A DNA stretch of 64,000 bases from an uncultured Bacteroidota bacterium. Its GTDB lineage: Bacteria; Bacteroidota; Bacteroidia; Chitinophagales; Chitinophagaceae. Shown here piece by piece: positions 34,305 through 44,484 of this stretch; positions within the stretch are counted from its first letter, which is position 1, and every line of letters begins with the position of its first letter. The stretch covers positions 62,001 through 126,000 of the forward strand of contig CAISPO010000012.1 in assembly GCA_903887415.1 (NCBI GenBank), read 5' to 3'. The position numbers and the translations under genes were made by a program. The notes under the pieces were generated by a model. It was not told the DNA's origin and searched no databases. It saw nothing but the letters and a program-made list of their open reading frames with translations.

Positions 34305-35891
34305 TTAATTTAAACTAAAGCTTATTGGCGGCAATGGCCGTACCAGTTTATCAGGTCCCACGGCCTTGATGTCATCAATAAATACACGGTCGTTAGGGCG
34401 TAACATAAGCATGCTCTTTTCAATATTAGGATTCGCACCTGGACCAGACAAACGGCAACCTGCCGGGTTCTTCACCTCGTAGGGCCCTATTATTTCCCCT
34501 TTGTGCAATACTGAGTAACTAAAGTGGGTAATAACAAATTTGGTGTCGAAGTCGAAGTTATCAAGCGCTGCCTGCGGCGCTATCTGTGCCCTGAACAATG
34601 CGGCACTCATGCCGCCACCCGGAATACCTCCGATCTTGGTGACCGGGTTAGGAATGCGTTTCACACGAACAGGCATACCGCCTACAACTTTCTTTGATCC
34701 CTCTTTAGTTTTAGCTAATATTTTCACGTCAACATTACCTATCTTATCCACGGTGATCGTGTATTTACCTTTACCGCCGGTAACTACTGCGCCAGGAATA
34801 TCCAGAGATACATCTTCCACAGAATAACCAGCAGCAGCCACGGTTACAGGGTTTTCAACACCAATGTAAAATACGTTCATTTTGTCCAACTGCATGGAGG
34901 CACCAGTGGTACCCACCATATATTCGAACTTAAACTGCCTTTTCACTAAGCCTTGTTCTGCTGTATTCAATTCTATTGTTCCGTTAACGGTCTGCAGGCC
35001 AGTTCCATGTGCAACGGTTTCCCAGGGAATCACACCAGCAACGGCCGGTTTTGTGCTTCCGCCACCTGTCATACCAGCAATGGTAGGCCTTTGCTCCCTG
35101 TTAAATGCTGCAAGAAGTATTGATGCCTCTACTTTGTCACCTTCCAGCACATAGCTCTGTTTAGGAACAGCCACAGCAGCTATTGTATCGAACTTAATAT
35201 CCTTTCCATGTGCTTCTTCAAACAGTTTATTGATTACCAACGCCTCACTAGCACGAACGTCATTCTGATATTTGGAAAACAACGCCAATGCAGCAATAGC
35301 AGGCATATGCTCAAAGTTCCCGATGTTCCAGTCGCCTGTAGGGTTGTGGTCGTTCTTTTTCGCAGGCACCACTTTTAAAGGCATGAGCGGGTTGATATCC
35401 GCCTTATCTTTTTCAAAAACCTGGCTCAGCATAAACGTGCGCATATCTTCGATCCTTTTCTTGATGGTATCACCACCTTTCCTTTCCACCAGCAGCGATG
35501 TTGTCGCATCAATGTTATCCATCCTGTCCGGGAAGTGAGTATCTTCCGAATCATCCTTGTACTTGGCATAACCTCCGGCTTCCATCACTATTCTCCTCTT
35601 CCAGTCATCAAGATACTTTACCAGGTCATCGGCCTGCTTCACCACCTCATCCGCCTTTATACGGAATGGCTTCACCTTAGCTTCCTGCCCCGGAGCATGT
35701 TCGTTCGCTTTTATCGCGTCATAAACATCTTTATTCTTCTGATCAATGGATACATTAGACCTATCGATACTTGAGCTCAATGTCCGGAAGGCATTGAGGA
35801 TCTCATTAGATACGTTTAGGGCCAGCAGGGCTGTCAACACCAGGTACATCAGGTTGATCATTATCTGTCGCGGCTCTTTAGGTATAGACAT
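34305..35891 (-). CDS. gldM: Type IX secretion/gliding motor protein GldM
   Basis: GldM (528 aa) is the periplasm-spanning part of the proton-driven motor that powers type IX secretion and gliding. A single N-terminal membrane helix (MINLMYLVLTALLALNVSNEILNAF, about 9-35) contacts GldL; the rest is periplasmic, ending with the GldM C-terminal domain (AALDNFDFDTKFVITHFSYSV). It is in the usual order between gldL (57-bp gap) and gldN (28-bp gap). Confidence 0.97.
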   Translation of the reverse strand: MSIPKEPRQIMINLMYLVLTALLALNVSNEILNAFRTLSSSIDRSNVSIDQKNKDVYDAIKANEHAPGQEAKVKPFRIKADEVVKQADDLVKYLDDWKRRIVMEAGGYAKYKDDSEDTHFPDRMDNIDATTSLLVERKGGDTIKKRIEDMRTFMLSQVFEKDKADINPLMPLKVVPAKKNDHNPTGDWNIGNFEHMPAIAALALFSKYQNDVRASEALVINKLFEEAHGKDIKFDTIAAVAVPKQSYVLEGDKVEASILLAAFNREQRPTIAGMTGGGSTKPAVAGVIPWETVAHGTGLQTVNGTIELNTAEQGLVKRQFKFEYMVGTTGASMQLDKMNVFYIGVENPVTVAAAGYSVEDVSLDIPGAVVTGGKGKYTITVDKIGNVDVKILAKTKEGSKKVVGGMPVRVKRIPNPVTKIGGIPGGGMSAALFRAQIAPQAALDNFDFDTKFVITHFSYSVLHKGEIIGPYEVKNPAGCRLSGPGANPNIEKSMLMLRPNDRVFIDDIKAVGPDKLVRPLPPISFSLN

Positions 35892-35948
35892 TCTTTAATT
35901 TTTACTATAGTTAGACTAAAATTGTTTACCAGCTATTACTTGGCTTAA

Positions 35949-36764
35949 TTAACGGCCCTGCATTGCAGACAACATGTTTCCATATATCTGGTTCAGCGTG
36001 GTGAGGTTCTTGGCAAGCAGGCCTATCTGTGTTTTAGCAGCAGTAGCATCTGTAGCGCTGGCAGCCATAGCCTCAGAAGCGTTTACGAGGTTGCTATAGA
36101 ATTTGTTCATTGCTTTCAGGTGGTTGTTTGCATCCGCCAGTTCCACTTCATATATCTGGTTCAGAGTACCGAGGTTCTTAGACAATACAACAACCTGCTC
36201 GTGGAATTTTGTAGTATCCTCAGCTGCAGCATTGAATGCGCTCATTGTTTTTGTAGCACCCTGGAAAGTGTTTTTCATCTGGCCCAAAGCATCAGCAGCT
36301 TCGCGGGCACTCTGTGAGTAAACACCAGTAGCAGCGGTAACATCAGTTATATCCTTCATCTGCTCTACAGTCTGGCCGAATTTCTGGAAATTATCGCTCA
36401 GGCGACGCAGGTTAGCAGGATTGATCTGTGCTTCTTCCATCATTTTATCCAATGATTTTGAAGGCGCATCACCTGCTTTATGTGGCTCTTTCAAACCTTT
36501 TTCATAGGCCTCAACATGCGGGTTGATGGTGATATCCGGGTAAAAACGCTCCCAATAGTAATCTGCGTGCGGAGGAAGAAGACCGAGCAGCGCAAAGATG
36601 AACACTTCGGTAAACATACCGCAGTTAAGCATGATACTTGCACCGGGATAGTGCTGTATTTTAAAAAGAGCGCCCAACAGTACCACCGAAGCGCCAAGGC
36701 CGATGATCAGGTTCTTAATGTACTTACCTTGTTTCTTCTCAAAAAAGAGTGCTATCGAATTCAT
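35949..36764 (-). CDS. gldL: Type IX secretion/gliding motor protein GldL
   Basis: GldL (271 aa) is the inner-membrane stator-like part of the GldLM motor. Two N-terminal membrane helices (about 18-36 and 46-64; GASVVLLGALFKIQHYPGASIML is the conserved first-helix region with the glutamate-bearing second helix EVFIFALLGLLPP) precede a long cytoplasmic coiled coil with heptad-like ALGQMKNTFQGATKTM and ANNHLKAMNKFY. The second helix Glu is thought to act in proton flow. Next to gldM and gldK in the standard order. Confidence 0.97.
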   Translation of the reverse strand: MNSIALFFEKKQGKYIKNLIIGLGASVVLLGALFKIQHYPGASIMLNCGMFTEVFIFALLGLLPPHADYYWERFYPDITINPHVEAYEKGLKEPHKAGDAPSKSLDKMMEEAQINPANLRRLSDNFQKFGQTVEQMKDITDVTAATGVYSQSAREAADALGQMKNTFQGATKTMSAFNAAAEDTTKFHEQVVVLSKNLGTLNQIYEVELADANNHLKAMNKFYSNLVNASEAMAASATDATAAKTQIGLLAKNLTTLNQIYGNMLSAMQGR

Positions 36765-36810
36765 TTTGGCTGATTTTTTCTTTGTTGTTTATAAAAAGTC
36801 TGATAAATTT

Positions 36811-38088
36811 TTATTTCCTTACCGGGCGCCTGTTGCTTAAGGCAGGTACTGTTTCTGTATAAACGCAACGGAAACCAATGTATGCCTTGCACGTATCCTG
36901 GAACTCATAATCACGGGTACTCACCTGCAGGAAGTAAGCTACATCGCGCCAGCTTCCGCCACGCACTACCTTGCGGGTCATGTATGGCCTGTCTCTTGCA
37001 TCATTTGCCTGTGCATTATAGGTAACGCTTGGGTTGATGTCCGCCATCTGGTTGTATGTACCACCGAAGTAAGCGGATTCTGTCCACTCGGACACATTTC
37101 CTGACATATTTTTCAGGCCGTAGTCATTTGCAGCATACCAGTCAACCGGTACTGTGTAAAGACCACCATCTGCGGCGTAGTTGCCGCGCTGTGGCTTGAA
37201 GTTGGCCAGGTAACAACCTTTTTTGTTGATGATGTAAGGACCGCCCCATGGATAAGGAGATTCGTTGCGGCCACCACGTGCAGCCCATTCCCACTCTTCT
37301 TCTGTAGGCAGGCGGAACTGACTTTCTGTATATAACCTTTGTTTCTGGCGTTCGCCTCTCCACATATTGGTACGCCAATTACAGAATGCGTGCGCCTGAT
37401 TCCAGTTAACGCCTACAACCGGATATTTATTGAAGCCCTGGAACCAAAAATATTGCTGTGCTATTGGCTCATTGAATGCATAGTTGAACTGGCGCACCCA
37501 AACAGTTGTATCGGGGTAAGCAGTTTCGTCATGAGAAACAACGTATTTTGACTTTGGATCATTAGGGTGCTGTACGGCACCGGCATAATCGAAGGTTGTG
37601 TAGTGGTATTTCAATTTGCTGGCGTCCAGTTCTTTCACTCCCCATCCCGACTGCTCAGCGGGCAAATACATGGCAGCAAGCTGGTCCTGCAGTTCAGGGT
37701 CTCTCCAGTTGATATGCTTACTCATATCGAGGCGCTGAGTACCATCGGGGTTATCCTTGAAATTACCAAGTATCGTATTAGCGATAGAATCCCTTACATA
37801 ATTAGTAAACTGGCGGTACTCCTGATTGGAGATCTCCGTAGCATCCATGTAAAACCCTAAGAGCTGAACGGTGTGAATGGTCGCGTCATTTCTGCCGCGA
37901 ATGTCCTCGTCACTGGCTCCCATTTTATAGGAACCCGATGGAACGTACACCATCCCTATGGGGAGCGGCGCCCTATAATTCAATCTCGATTGATCACCTA
38001 CTAACTGGCCATTGGAGCCCGCTTGTCCACAGCCTGAAGCAAGTGCGAGCAATGCTAAAGCGGTGACCTTCAGGGAAGTTTTTTTCAT
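36811..38088 (-). CDS. gldK: Gliding motility lipoprotein GldK
   Basis: GldK (425 aa) is an outer-membrane lipoprotein that forms the periplasmic ring of the type IX machine with GldN. The signal ends in the lipobox LASGC. The body is a formylglycine-generating-enzyme-like (FGE-sulfatase) fold: GMVYVPSGSYKMGASDED, VGVNWNQAHAFCNWR, RLPTEEEWEWAARGG, and VVRGGSWRD...RCVY. Such copies lack the enzyme function and serve as structure. The start is the ATG at 38088; the frame extends to 38133 but without a signal peptide at that end. First gene of the operon. Confidence 0.96.
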   Translation of the reverse strand: MKKTSLKVTALALLALASGCGQAGSNGQLVGDQSRLNYRAPLPIGMVYVPSGSYKMGASDEDIRGRNDATIHTVQLLGFYMDATEISNQEYRQFTNYVRDSIANTILGNFKDNPDGTQRLDMSKHINWRDPELQDQLAAMYLPAEQSGWGVKELDASKLKYHYTTFDYAGAVQHPNDPKSKYVVSHDETAYPDTTVWVRQFNYAFNEPIAQQYFWFQGFNKYPVVGVNWNQAHAFCNWRTNMWRGERQKQRLYTESQFRLPTEEEWEWAARGGRNESPYPWGGPYIINKKGCYLANFKPQRGNYAADGGLYTVPVDWYAANDYGLKNMSGNVSEWTESAYFGGTYNQMADINPSVTYNAQANDARDRPYMTRKVVRGGSWRDVAYFLQVSTRDYEFQDTCKAYIGFRCVYTETVPALSNRRPVRK

Positions 38089-38265
38089 ACTACTGTGTAT
38101 TGTTTTTGCAATTTTGCAAGTAAATATTTTCATCTTTTCATCTTCACACTACAGAACGGACGCACAATATTCAAAGTTTTTTCCAAAAATACAAGTTTCG
38201 GCAAAAATTTGTTTGCGCGGCTCACGGCTCAAAAGTATAAAAAAATCCCAATTTTTTATAGCGCT

Positions 38266-40308
38266 TCATAATTTATTGATAAGGCGAAGAGCGTCTGCAA
38301 CGGCGCTTACAGGCGATAGGCAGGCCTGTTCCGTGCAAACAAATATATACATTTTATCAGCAAAAAATTTTTTTTCAAATATCGGCAATTCAGATATTTC
38401 TTTTTGCGAAGTGAGTACATACGCCTGCGGTAACAAGGTTTCCTGTAATTCCCGCTGATATTCATTTGCCCCGCTACCTGTACAGACAACTGTCTTAAGG
38501 CCTTCTGCCTGCCTTTGCAGCATCAGCGCCCAGTACCCGAACGACTGGCTGCACCTCACTGTGGTATCGTTCATATTTTGCCACATCAACTGCGCCTGTT
38601 CTATCCATTCGCTCTTTTCCAGGCATATGCCGCATATCCAGAGGTTATATGCCATTACCGCATTCGCGGAGGGAGTAGCGCCATCATAAAGGTCCACTTT
38701 GCGCACCGGTATATCCTTTTGGGTTTCAGCAGTGTAGTAAAAGAAGCTGTCTTCGGCTGTGTTGCCGGTATTGAATTCATTGATAACTGTGGCAACCAGT
38801 TCACCAGCTTTCGAGACAAGATCGTTTGCACCTGTGGCAGCAGCCAGTTGCAGCATTGCCTGCGCCAGGTATGCATAGTCATCCAGCTTGGCTGGTATTT
38901 TCGCTATACCGTTTTTCCATGTGTGCAGCAGCTTGCCACCATTTTTAAATTGTTCCGTCATCCACTGCATATGCGTAGTTGCCAGCCGCAGGTAATCTTC
39001 ATTGCCAAACGACACACCTGCTTTGCTCAAGGCGATATTATACAGCGCGTTCCAAGACAGCAGGCATTTATCGTCTGTCACAGGCCGCACTCTCGTGCTT
39101 CGTGCAGCCAGCAGCCTACGTTTCGCGACATCTATCCGTACACATACGTCGTCAACATTTAACCGGTTTTCCGCTGCCAGCTCTGCTATGCTTTTCTCTA
39201 CATGCAGTATGTTCGTCTCTTCCCAGTTGCCGTGTTCGCTCACGCCAAAATATTGCGCCACAACTGCATCCTGTTGCCCAAGCGCTGCAATCCATTCATC
39301 CCAGATCCAGGTGTAGAACTTACCCTCTACCCCTTCGCTGTCCGCATCCAATGCACAATAGTAACCACCGCTCTTGTCTTTTAACTCCCGCTCTATAAAT
39401 GCTATTGTTTCTTCTGCTGTTGATTTATAACGCTCATCCTTTGTAATGCAGAATGCATCGCACAGGGAACCAATGAGCAGCGCATTGTCATACAGCATTT
39501 TTTCAAAGTGCGGTATCAGCCAGTTCCTGTCGGTAGCATACCGCGCGAAGCCGCCGCCAAGCTGGTCGTATATCCCGCCGTCCGACATTGCATCAAGACT
39601 GCGCAGGGCGTGGTCCAACGCAGGCTGATAGCCGGTGAAGTGATAATGCTCCAGCAAAAAACTTATCGCCATAGTGCCGGGAAATTTAGGCGCATTGCCA
39701 AAACCGCCTTGCTCTTTGTCTGCCTGCTTCAGCAGATTATCTGCTATTTTGCGGCAGGCGTCTTTACCTGCAATTAAACCATCTTTTTTAGCAACGGTCA
39801 TACGCTGCGAAGCCTGCCGCAGGTGCTGTATCATTTGCTGCGCCTGCTGTGTTACCTCGCTGTGCTCATCTTCCCATAGTTCGGTCATGCGCTGTAGTAA
39901 TTGCATCCAGGACGGACGGTTGTATGCCGCGCGCGGCGGGTAGTAAGTACCGCCGTAAAACGGCGCCCTGTCCGGTGTTACAAACACATTGAGCGGCCAC
40001 CCGCCACTACCGCCTATAGCCTGCACTGCGTCCATGTACATGTGGTCCACATCAGGGTGTTCTTCGCGATCTACTTTTATGCAAACAAAGTGCTCATTCA
40101 TGTATGCGGCTACTGCATCATTTTCAAAGCTCTCGTGTTCCATAACATGGCACCAATGGCAAGCAGCATAGCCTATGCTTACCAGCACGGGCTTGTTTTC
40201 AGCCGTAGCCTTTTCAAATGCCTCATCGCCCCACGGATACCAGTTCACGGGGTTATTGGCATGTTGCAGCAGGTATGGGCTTTGTTCGTGGATGAGTCTG
40301 TTGGCCAT
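38266..40308 (-). CDS. Thioredoxin-fold DUF255 protein (YyaL/SPATA20-like)
   Basis: This 680-residue protein starts with [27 protein letters not shown], the hallmark of the DUF255/YyaL family. A thioredoxin-like domain (1-165) carries CHWC at 50-53; the rest is an alpha/alpha barrel like that of glycosyl hydrolases or epimerases. The family is widespread in bacteria and eukaryotes (SPATA20) with no settled function. No signal peptide: cytoplasmic. It lies downstream of a convergent-free gap next to gldK but is not part of that operon, since it is upstream on the same strand by 177 bp. Confidence 0.93.
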   Translation of the reverse strand: MANRLIHEQSPYLLQHANNPVNWYPWGDEAFEKATAENKPVLVSIGYAACHWCHVMEHESFENDAVAAYMNEHFVCIKVDREEHPDVDHMYMDAVQAIGGSGGWPLNVFVTPDRAPFYGGTYYPPRAAYNRPSWMQLLQRMTELWEDEHSEVTQQAQQMIQHLRQASQRMTVAKKDGLIAGKDACRKIADNLLKQADKEQGGFGNAPKFPGTMAISFLLEHYHFTGYQPALDHALRSLDAMSDGGIYDQLGGGFARYATDRNWLIPHFEKMLYDNALLIGSLCDAFCITKDERYKSTAEETIAFIERELKDKSGGYYCALDADSEGVEGKFYTWIWDEWIAALGQQDAVVAQYFGVSEHGNWEETNILHVEKSIAELAAENRLNVDDVCVRIDVAKRRLLAARSTRVRPVTDDKCLLSWNALYNIALSKAGVSFGNEDYLRLATTHMQWMTEQFKNGGKLLHTWKNGIAKIPAKLDDYAYLAQAMLQLAAATGANDLVSKAGELVATVINEFNTGNTAEDSFFYYTAETQKDIPVRKVDLYDGATPSANAVMAYNLWICGICLEKSEWIEQAQLMWQNMNDTTVRCSQSFGYWALMLQRQAEGLKTVVCTGSGANEYQRELQETLLPQAYVLTSQKEISELPIFEKKFFADKMYIFVCTEQACLSPVSAVADALRLINKL

Positions 40309-40329
40309 GCAACAAAGGTAGTGGTAGAA

Positions 40330-41145
40330 TCACTTAACAAACACAGGCAGCCAGCAGTCCACGCTGAAATTGCGGTGCGGGACCATGTTTCGGAGATTTA
40401 TGCCTGGCACCAGGTCTTTTTTGCCAATTTTGTACTCGACATTGATCGTAAAGGACCTGATCTTGTCTATGTCAACAACAAAATCTGTATGCTTGTTCGT
40501 CTCAGAAAGCTCATACCGGTTGTCACCAAGATATAAATATACCCGCTCCACACCGTCATTTATACGGCCGGCTATCTCCCGGCTCTTTTCCCCGTAGGGT
40601 TTGTAAGTACAATCGAAAAATAATGTGGTACTGTCTTCCCCCCCGCGTTCTGTAAACAGGTTGGCCTTACTGATGAGGCAATTCAAGCTACCGGCTACGC
40701 CTTCATAGGAGTAATACTTGCTCGTGTATTTTTCCAGGTTCACTTCCTGCAGCTCGGGCATAATACCGCAATAGACCCAGTTGATTAGAACTGCATCGAA
40801 CAATCCGCTGTTCTTCAAGACAGCGATATTAAACACTGCGTGGCTGTGCGCCTCAACGGTTGTTTCCTGTACTATAGTATCAGAATATATGTGATAGCGA
40901 ACAGCAAGGGAGGCTCTCTCGAAGGGCTCGATACTGCCTCGGGAATTTGTTTTCTTCAGTATAAACGAAACTGGCTTATTGCTGATGTTATAGACCAATA
41001 TTTTGGGCTGCGGGACACCGGTGCTATCTATCTCCCAAAACCGCCACAGCAACACATCCTGTGAAAAAAAACCCAAACTGATAGTACCCGCATTTGCAGA
41101 AAAAAACGAGGCCGCTAAACAGAGGAACAAAAGTATTTTTTTCAT
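40330..41145 (-). CDS. Exported hypothetical protein (271 aa)
   Basis: I do not recognise this protein. It has a clear signal peptide (MKKILLFLCLAASFFSANA) and then beta-rich sequence with no known motif. The pattern LVYNISNKPVSFILKKTNSRGSIEPFE followed by charged strands might be an Ig-like fold. It is 21 bp upstream of the DUF255 gene on the same strand, so the two may be co-transcribed. Probably periplasmic. Confidence 0.6.
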   Translation of the reverse strand: MKKILLFLCLAASFFSANAGTISLGFFSQDVLLWRFWEIDSTGVPQPKILVYNISNKPVSFILKKTNSRGSIEPFERASLAVRYHIYSDTIVQETTVEAHSHAVFNIAVLKNSGLFDAVLINWVYCGIMPELQEVNLEKYTSKYYSYEGVAGSLNCLISKANLFTERGGEDSTTLFFDCTYKPYGEKSREIAGRINDGVERVYLYLGDNRYELSETNKHTDFVVDIDKIRSFTINVEYKIGKKDLVPGINLRNMVPHRNFSVDCWLPVFVK

Positions 41146-41206
41146 TCAGTAGTGTTAACTATCACGGCAAAAAATCACCCGTGAATCTATGCGCTTGTTT
41201 GCTTAT

Positions 41207-42001
41207 TTATTTTTTTATGGCAGATAAAAATAATTCCAGCGCCGATACCATAGATGGCGCGTTGACCGCAGGTGCTTTAATATCCAGGCGAAGACCGCTG
41301 TCTTCTACGGCTTTGGCTGTGGTAGGCCCAAAAGCACCTATCATAGTGCCATTTTGCTTGAAGGCAGGGTTGTGATCGAATAACGTCTGCACACTGAACG
41401 GACTAAAGAAAACAATGAGGTCGTAAGACAATTTCATTATTTGCCCTATTTCGTTGGATACCATCCGGTACAATGTCGCCTCAGCATACTTTATATTGTA
41501 CTTGATCAGGTATTGCGCAATGTCGTTCTTGGCAGTATCAGATACCGGCAATATGTACTTCTCATTCTTGTGCTTCCCTATCACTTCCAGCAAGCCCTGG
41601 GTACTGCCATCGGCAGAGAAAAATACTTTGCGCTTACGGTAAAGAATAAATTTTTGCAGGTACAACGCCACCGCTTCCGTGATGCAGAAATACTTCATAT
41701 CCTGCGAAACTTTCAGCTTCAGCTCTTCACATATCCTGAAAAAATGATCTACAGCGTAACGACTCGTGAATATGATGGCAGTAAACTCCGTAATGTCAAC
41801 CCTCTGCTTGCGGAAATCCTTTCCGCTAAGGCCTTCCACACGTATAAATGGATGGAAATCCAGCTTCAGGCTGTATTTTTTTGCAAGATCAAAATATGGG
41901 GATTTTTCCGTTTCAGGGCGGGGTTGCGTAATTAATATACTGCCTACTTTCAGTTCCTTTTTTTCAGCACCCTTCTTTTGTGAACGAACAACTTTGGCCA
42001 T
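41207..42001 (-). CDS. hemD: Uroporphyrinogen-III synthase
   Basis: HemD (264 aa) closes hydroxymethylbilane to uroporphyrinogen III in haem and sirohaem synthesis. The family is poorly conserved, but ILITQPRPE at the start, ITEFTAIIFTSRYAVDHFF, SPFSVQTL and GAFGPTTAKAVEDSGLRLDIKAPAVNAPSMVSAL at the end are its usual blocks. The DUF4271 gene upstream is its regular neighbour in this phylum. The start is ATG 42001. The N-terminus has a short lysine-rich extension. Confidence 0.88.
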   Translation of the reverse strand: MAKVVRSQKKGAEKKELKVGSILITQPRPETEKSPYFDLAKKYSLKLDFHPFIRVEGLSGKDFRKQRVDITEFTAIIFTSRYAVDHFFRICEELKLKVSQDMKYFCITEAVALYLQKFILYRKRKVFFSADGSTQGLLEVIGKHKNEKYILPVSDTAKNDIAQYLIKYNIKYAEATLYRMVSNEIGQIMKLSYDLIVFFSPFSVQTLFDHNPAFKQNGTMIGAFGPTTAKAVEDSGLRLDIKAPAVNAPSMVSALELFLSAIKK

Positions 42002-42058
42002 ATACAAGGATTATCGGAATATTATCGGATAAGTGGCTGTATTTGTCGTGATAATTAG

Positions 42059-42934
42059 TTAATAAAACATTAATCCTTTAACTAATAATTTCATCAAAAC
42101 TGCCAGTGGCAATAATTCCGAGGCGCAAAGGTACATAAAAAAATGGAATTTACTATACTGGAAGAATGATCCGAACACCTGCCACGACCGTATATACCGG
42201 TTGAGCAGTAAAATACCGGCACTGACAAATGAGATAATAACCACCTGCTGCGCCCACTGATGATCGGCAAATGCAAGGATGATAATAAACGGAATGAGTG
42301 CCATAGCCAGCACCTTGTTGATCAAGAAAACATTGAACAGGTAATGCTCGGTAATTCCTTCTACCCGGAAAGCCCAGCCGCTGAAGCGCACCGCCGCATA
42401 CTTTGCAAGGTATATGAGCCCAGTACCGGCTATAAGCATAATAATAAGCAACGAAGGTGGAATAACCCCGGAATGATGCGGTGTGAAGAACTTTACCACG
42501 TAATAAATGTAAGCGCCTCCTGCGAAGGTGAAAAAAATATTCATCAGCAGATTGGGCAGGCCTGCGCCCTGTAACTGCTCTTTCAATTGCCTGTTGCTCA
42601 GCGTAGGATTCCAGAAAGCCCTCCAGAGGTTAATAAAATAGCGGGTGTCCATAAACCTTATCAAACCCAGGATAAGGCACAGCGAAAGTAACAGGTAAAA
42701 ATCGGCCGTCTGCGACTCTGCAATATGTGGATGCTCTATATCACTGATGATGTAGGTGCTGGCCATCATGGGATGCGTGGCGATGATACTGTCCCCGAGG
42801 GCTTTTGCTCCCTGTGCCAGCGCGGCGCTGTCTGCAAATGCCGTGATACCATATGCGGCAGGCTTTACGATGGCCTGCGCCTGCGCACTAAACAACAGAA
42901 ATACCAGGCCAAAAAACAAACGGGAACACCACAT
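42059..42934 (-). CDS. DUF4271 membrane protein
   Basis: The 291-residue protein has a signal-like N-terminus (ends FSAQAQA), then about six to seven membrane segments from residue 75 on. RFMDTRYFINLWRAFWNPTLSNRQLKEQ and the spacing of the membrane part match DUF4271, which in Bacteroidota regularly precedes hemD, as it does here with a 57-bp gap. A role connected with haem synthesis is suggested by the pairing only. Confidence 0.8.
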   Translation of the reverse strand: MWCSRLFFGLVFLLFSAQAQAIVKPAAYGITAFADSAALAQGAKALGDSIIATHPMMASTYIISDIEHPHIAESQTADFYLLLSLCLILGLIRFMDTRYFINLWRAFWNPTLSNRQLKEQLQGAGLPNLLMNIFFTFAGGAYIYYVVKFFTPHHSGVIPPSLLIIMLIAGTGLIYLAKYAAVRFSGWAFRVEGITEHYLFNVFLINKVLAMALIPFIIILAFADHQWAQQVVIISFVSAGILLLNRYIRSWQVFGSFFQYSKFHFFMYLCASELLPLAVLMKLLVKGLMFY

Positions 42935-43091
42935 AACAGCTATACAAAAGTAGCTGTAAAACAGGGATGTGTTGCCAAGGTTGGTGTTAAAGAAGTGATT
43001 ATTTATCCACGGATGTTGTATAACTCACGGAAGGATACCAACAAGGTATTAAATTCCGATGTTACGCAGGGCGGACCGGCCCACCCCTACA

Positions 43092-43868
43092 TTATTTTCC
43101 TTTAAATACCGGTTTTCTCTTTTCTAAAAATGACATCACCCCTTCCCTGAAATCAGCGGTGCTACCGGCTTCTATCTGCACTTCCTTTTCCAAGTCCAGT
43201 TGCTGGCGCAGGTCATTGCTGAAGGAACGGTTGAGCAGGCGCTTGGTGAGGCCTATACCTTTTGTGGGCATTTGCGCAAGTGTCATCGCCATTTTTTTGC
43301 TTTCGGACTCAAATACATCGTCCGGGAAACATTTGTAGATCATGCCCATAGCCACTGCATCGGCGGCCATTACTTTTTCGGCGGTCATCATCAGCGCTGC
43401 GGCACGCTGCATACCCACCAGCCGGGGCAGGAAGAACGTGCCACCGCTATCCGGGATAAGCCCTATTTTGCTGAATGCCTGTATGAATGAAGCGCTCTCA
43501 TTGGCCAGCACTATATCACACGCCAGGGCAATGTTAGCGCCGGCGCCGGCTGCAACACCATTTACAGCGGCTATTACCGGCTTTTCTATTTTCCTGATTC
43601 GGAGTATAGTTGCATTATAGTGCTCCTCTACCATTCGGGCAAACTCATCGGGTGTCGGGTTGATAGCCTCACCGAGGTCCTGGCCAGAGCAAAACCCCTT
43701 TCCGGCACCGGTGAGATAGATGCACCTGACTTCATCATCGCCTTCGCAGTCATCGAGGTATCCCTGCAATGCCAGGGCCATTTCGCGGTTATAGCTATTG
43801 TATTTGTCCGGGCGGTTGAGGGTTATGTACCCTACCCCATTTTCTTTATGTAGAAGAACGCTGCTCAT
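43092..43868 (-). CDS. paaG: Enoyl-CoA hydratase/isomerase, PaaG-like
   Basis: A 258-residue crotonase-fold enzyme. The oxyanion-hole loops are GKGFCSGQDL and GVAAGAGANIALACD. AFSKIGLIPDSGGTFFLPRLVG has Asp140 where PaaG (ring-1,2-epoxyphenylacetyl-CoA isomerase) has its catalytic Asp, and lacks the second Glu of enoyl-CoA hydratase. No other phenylacetate-degradation gene is in the window, so the isomerase may serve another CoA pathway. It is followed on the same strand by DUF4271 and preceded by a 106-bp repeat gap. Confidence 0.8.
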   Translation of the reverse strand: MSSVLLHKENGVGYITLNRPDKYNSYNREMALALQGYLDDCEGDDEVRCIYLTGAGKGFCSGQDLGEAINPTPDEFARMVEEHYNATILRIRKIEKPVIAAVNGVAAGAGANIALACDIVLANESASFIQAFSKIGLIPDSGGTFFLPRLVGMQRAAALMMTAEKVMAADAVAMGMIYKCFPDDVFESESKKMAMTLAQMPTKGIGLTKRLLNRSFSNDLRQQLDLEKEVQIEAGSTADFREGVMSFLEKRKPVFKGK

Positions 43869-43883
43869 TTATCTGTGGTTAAA

Positions 43884-43966
43884 ATGGAATTGGGAATTAG
43901 TAATTTGGATTGGTTTCTAAAGGCAGGATTCCGACTTTAACATTGCAATCCAAATTCCTGATTCTA
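43884..43966. repeat. Intergenic inverted repeat (AATTTGGATTG/CAATCCAAATT)
   Basis: AATTTGGATTG near 43902-43912 and CAATCCAAATT near 43946-43957 can pair; GGAATTGGGAATTAG precedes. The same arrangement is at 59369-59503. Confidence 0.6.
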
Positions 43967-43974
43967 AAAATACA

Positions 43975-44385
43975 TTAATCTATTGTTGCAATGCACTTCA
44001 GCTCAATTGCTATTGCTGTAGGCAGGGAATCTATGCCTACTGTCGTCCTGCAGGGCTGGTTGTCTTTGAAATACTCGGCATAAACCTTGTTGTAGGTCTG
44101 GAAATCACGTTTCATATCCACCAGGAACACCGTTACATCTATCAGCTTATCCCAACTGCTGCCACTTTCTTCCAGTATCACCCGCACATTGTCGAATACA
44201 CTCCTGCATTGCTCCGCAAAATCGAACCCGATATAGTTGCCGTGCTTGTCTGTCTTTAACCCCGGTATCTCGTCTGTGCCTGCTTTGCGCGGGCCTACTC
44301 CAGAAAGGAACAAAAGGTTTCCTGCGCGCCGTGCATGAGGATACAAACCAACGGGCTTAGGAGCTTTATCTGTAGAAAATTGCAT
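43975..44385 (-). CDS. RidA-family deaminase, 2-aminomuconate deaminase-like
   Basis: This 136-residue protein is of the RidA/YjgF family, with the substrate-binding Arg113 in CRTTVGIDSLP. APKPVGLYPHARRAGNLLFLSGVGPR and DVTVFLVDMKRDFQTYNKVYAEYF resemble 2-aminomuconate deaminase (AmnD) more than the general RidA, as I recall them. AmnD acts after kynurenine breakdown, and kynurenine 3-monooxygenase is encoded at 61822-63198 in this window. The specific assignment is inference; the RidA family is certain. Confidence 0.82.
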   Translation of the reverse strand: MQFSTDKAPKPVGLYPHARRAGNLLFLSGVGPRKAGTDEIPGLKTDKHGNYIGFDFAEQCRSVFDNVRVILEESGSSWDKLIDVTVFLVDMKRDFQTYNKVYAEYFKDNQPCRTTVGIDSLPTAIAIELKCIATID

Positions 44386-44484
44386 AGAATTGATTGATGA
44401 GTAAAGGTAATAAATATTTTATTGCATGTACAGTAGCTACGAGCCGCCATCCAATGGATATTGGATTTGTTTTACCTTTACACC

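Noticed and set aside
39901-40536. 211-codon plus-strand frame spanning two genes
   Set aside because: Complement of the DUF255 gene and its neighbour; no start or motif of its own.
44473-44480. TACCTTTA as promoter of the gene at 44485
   Set aside because: It ends 4 bp before the start codon and has no TTTG at 19-21 bp upstream.
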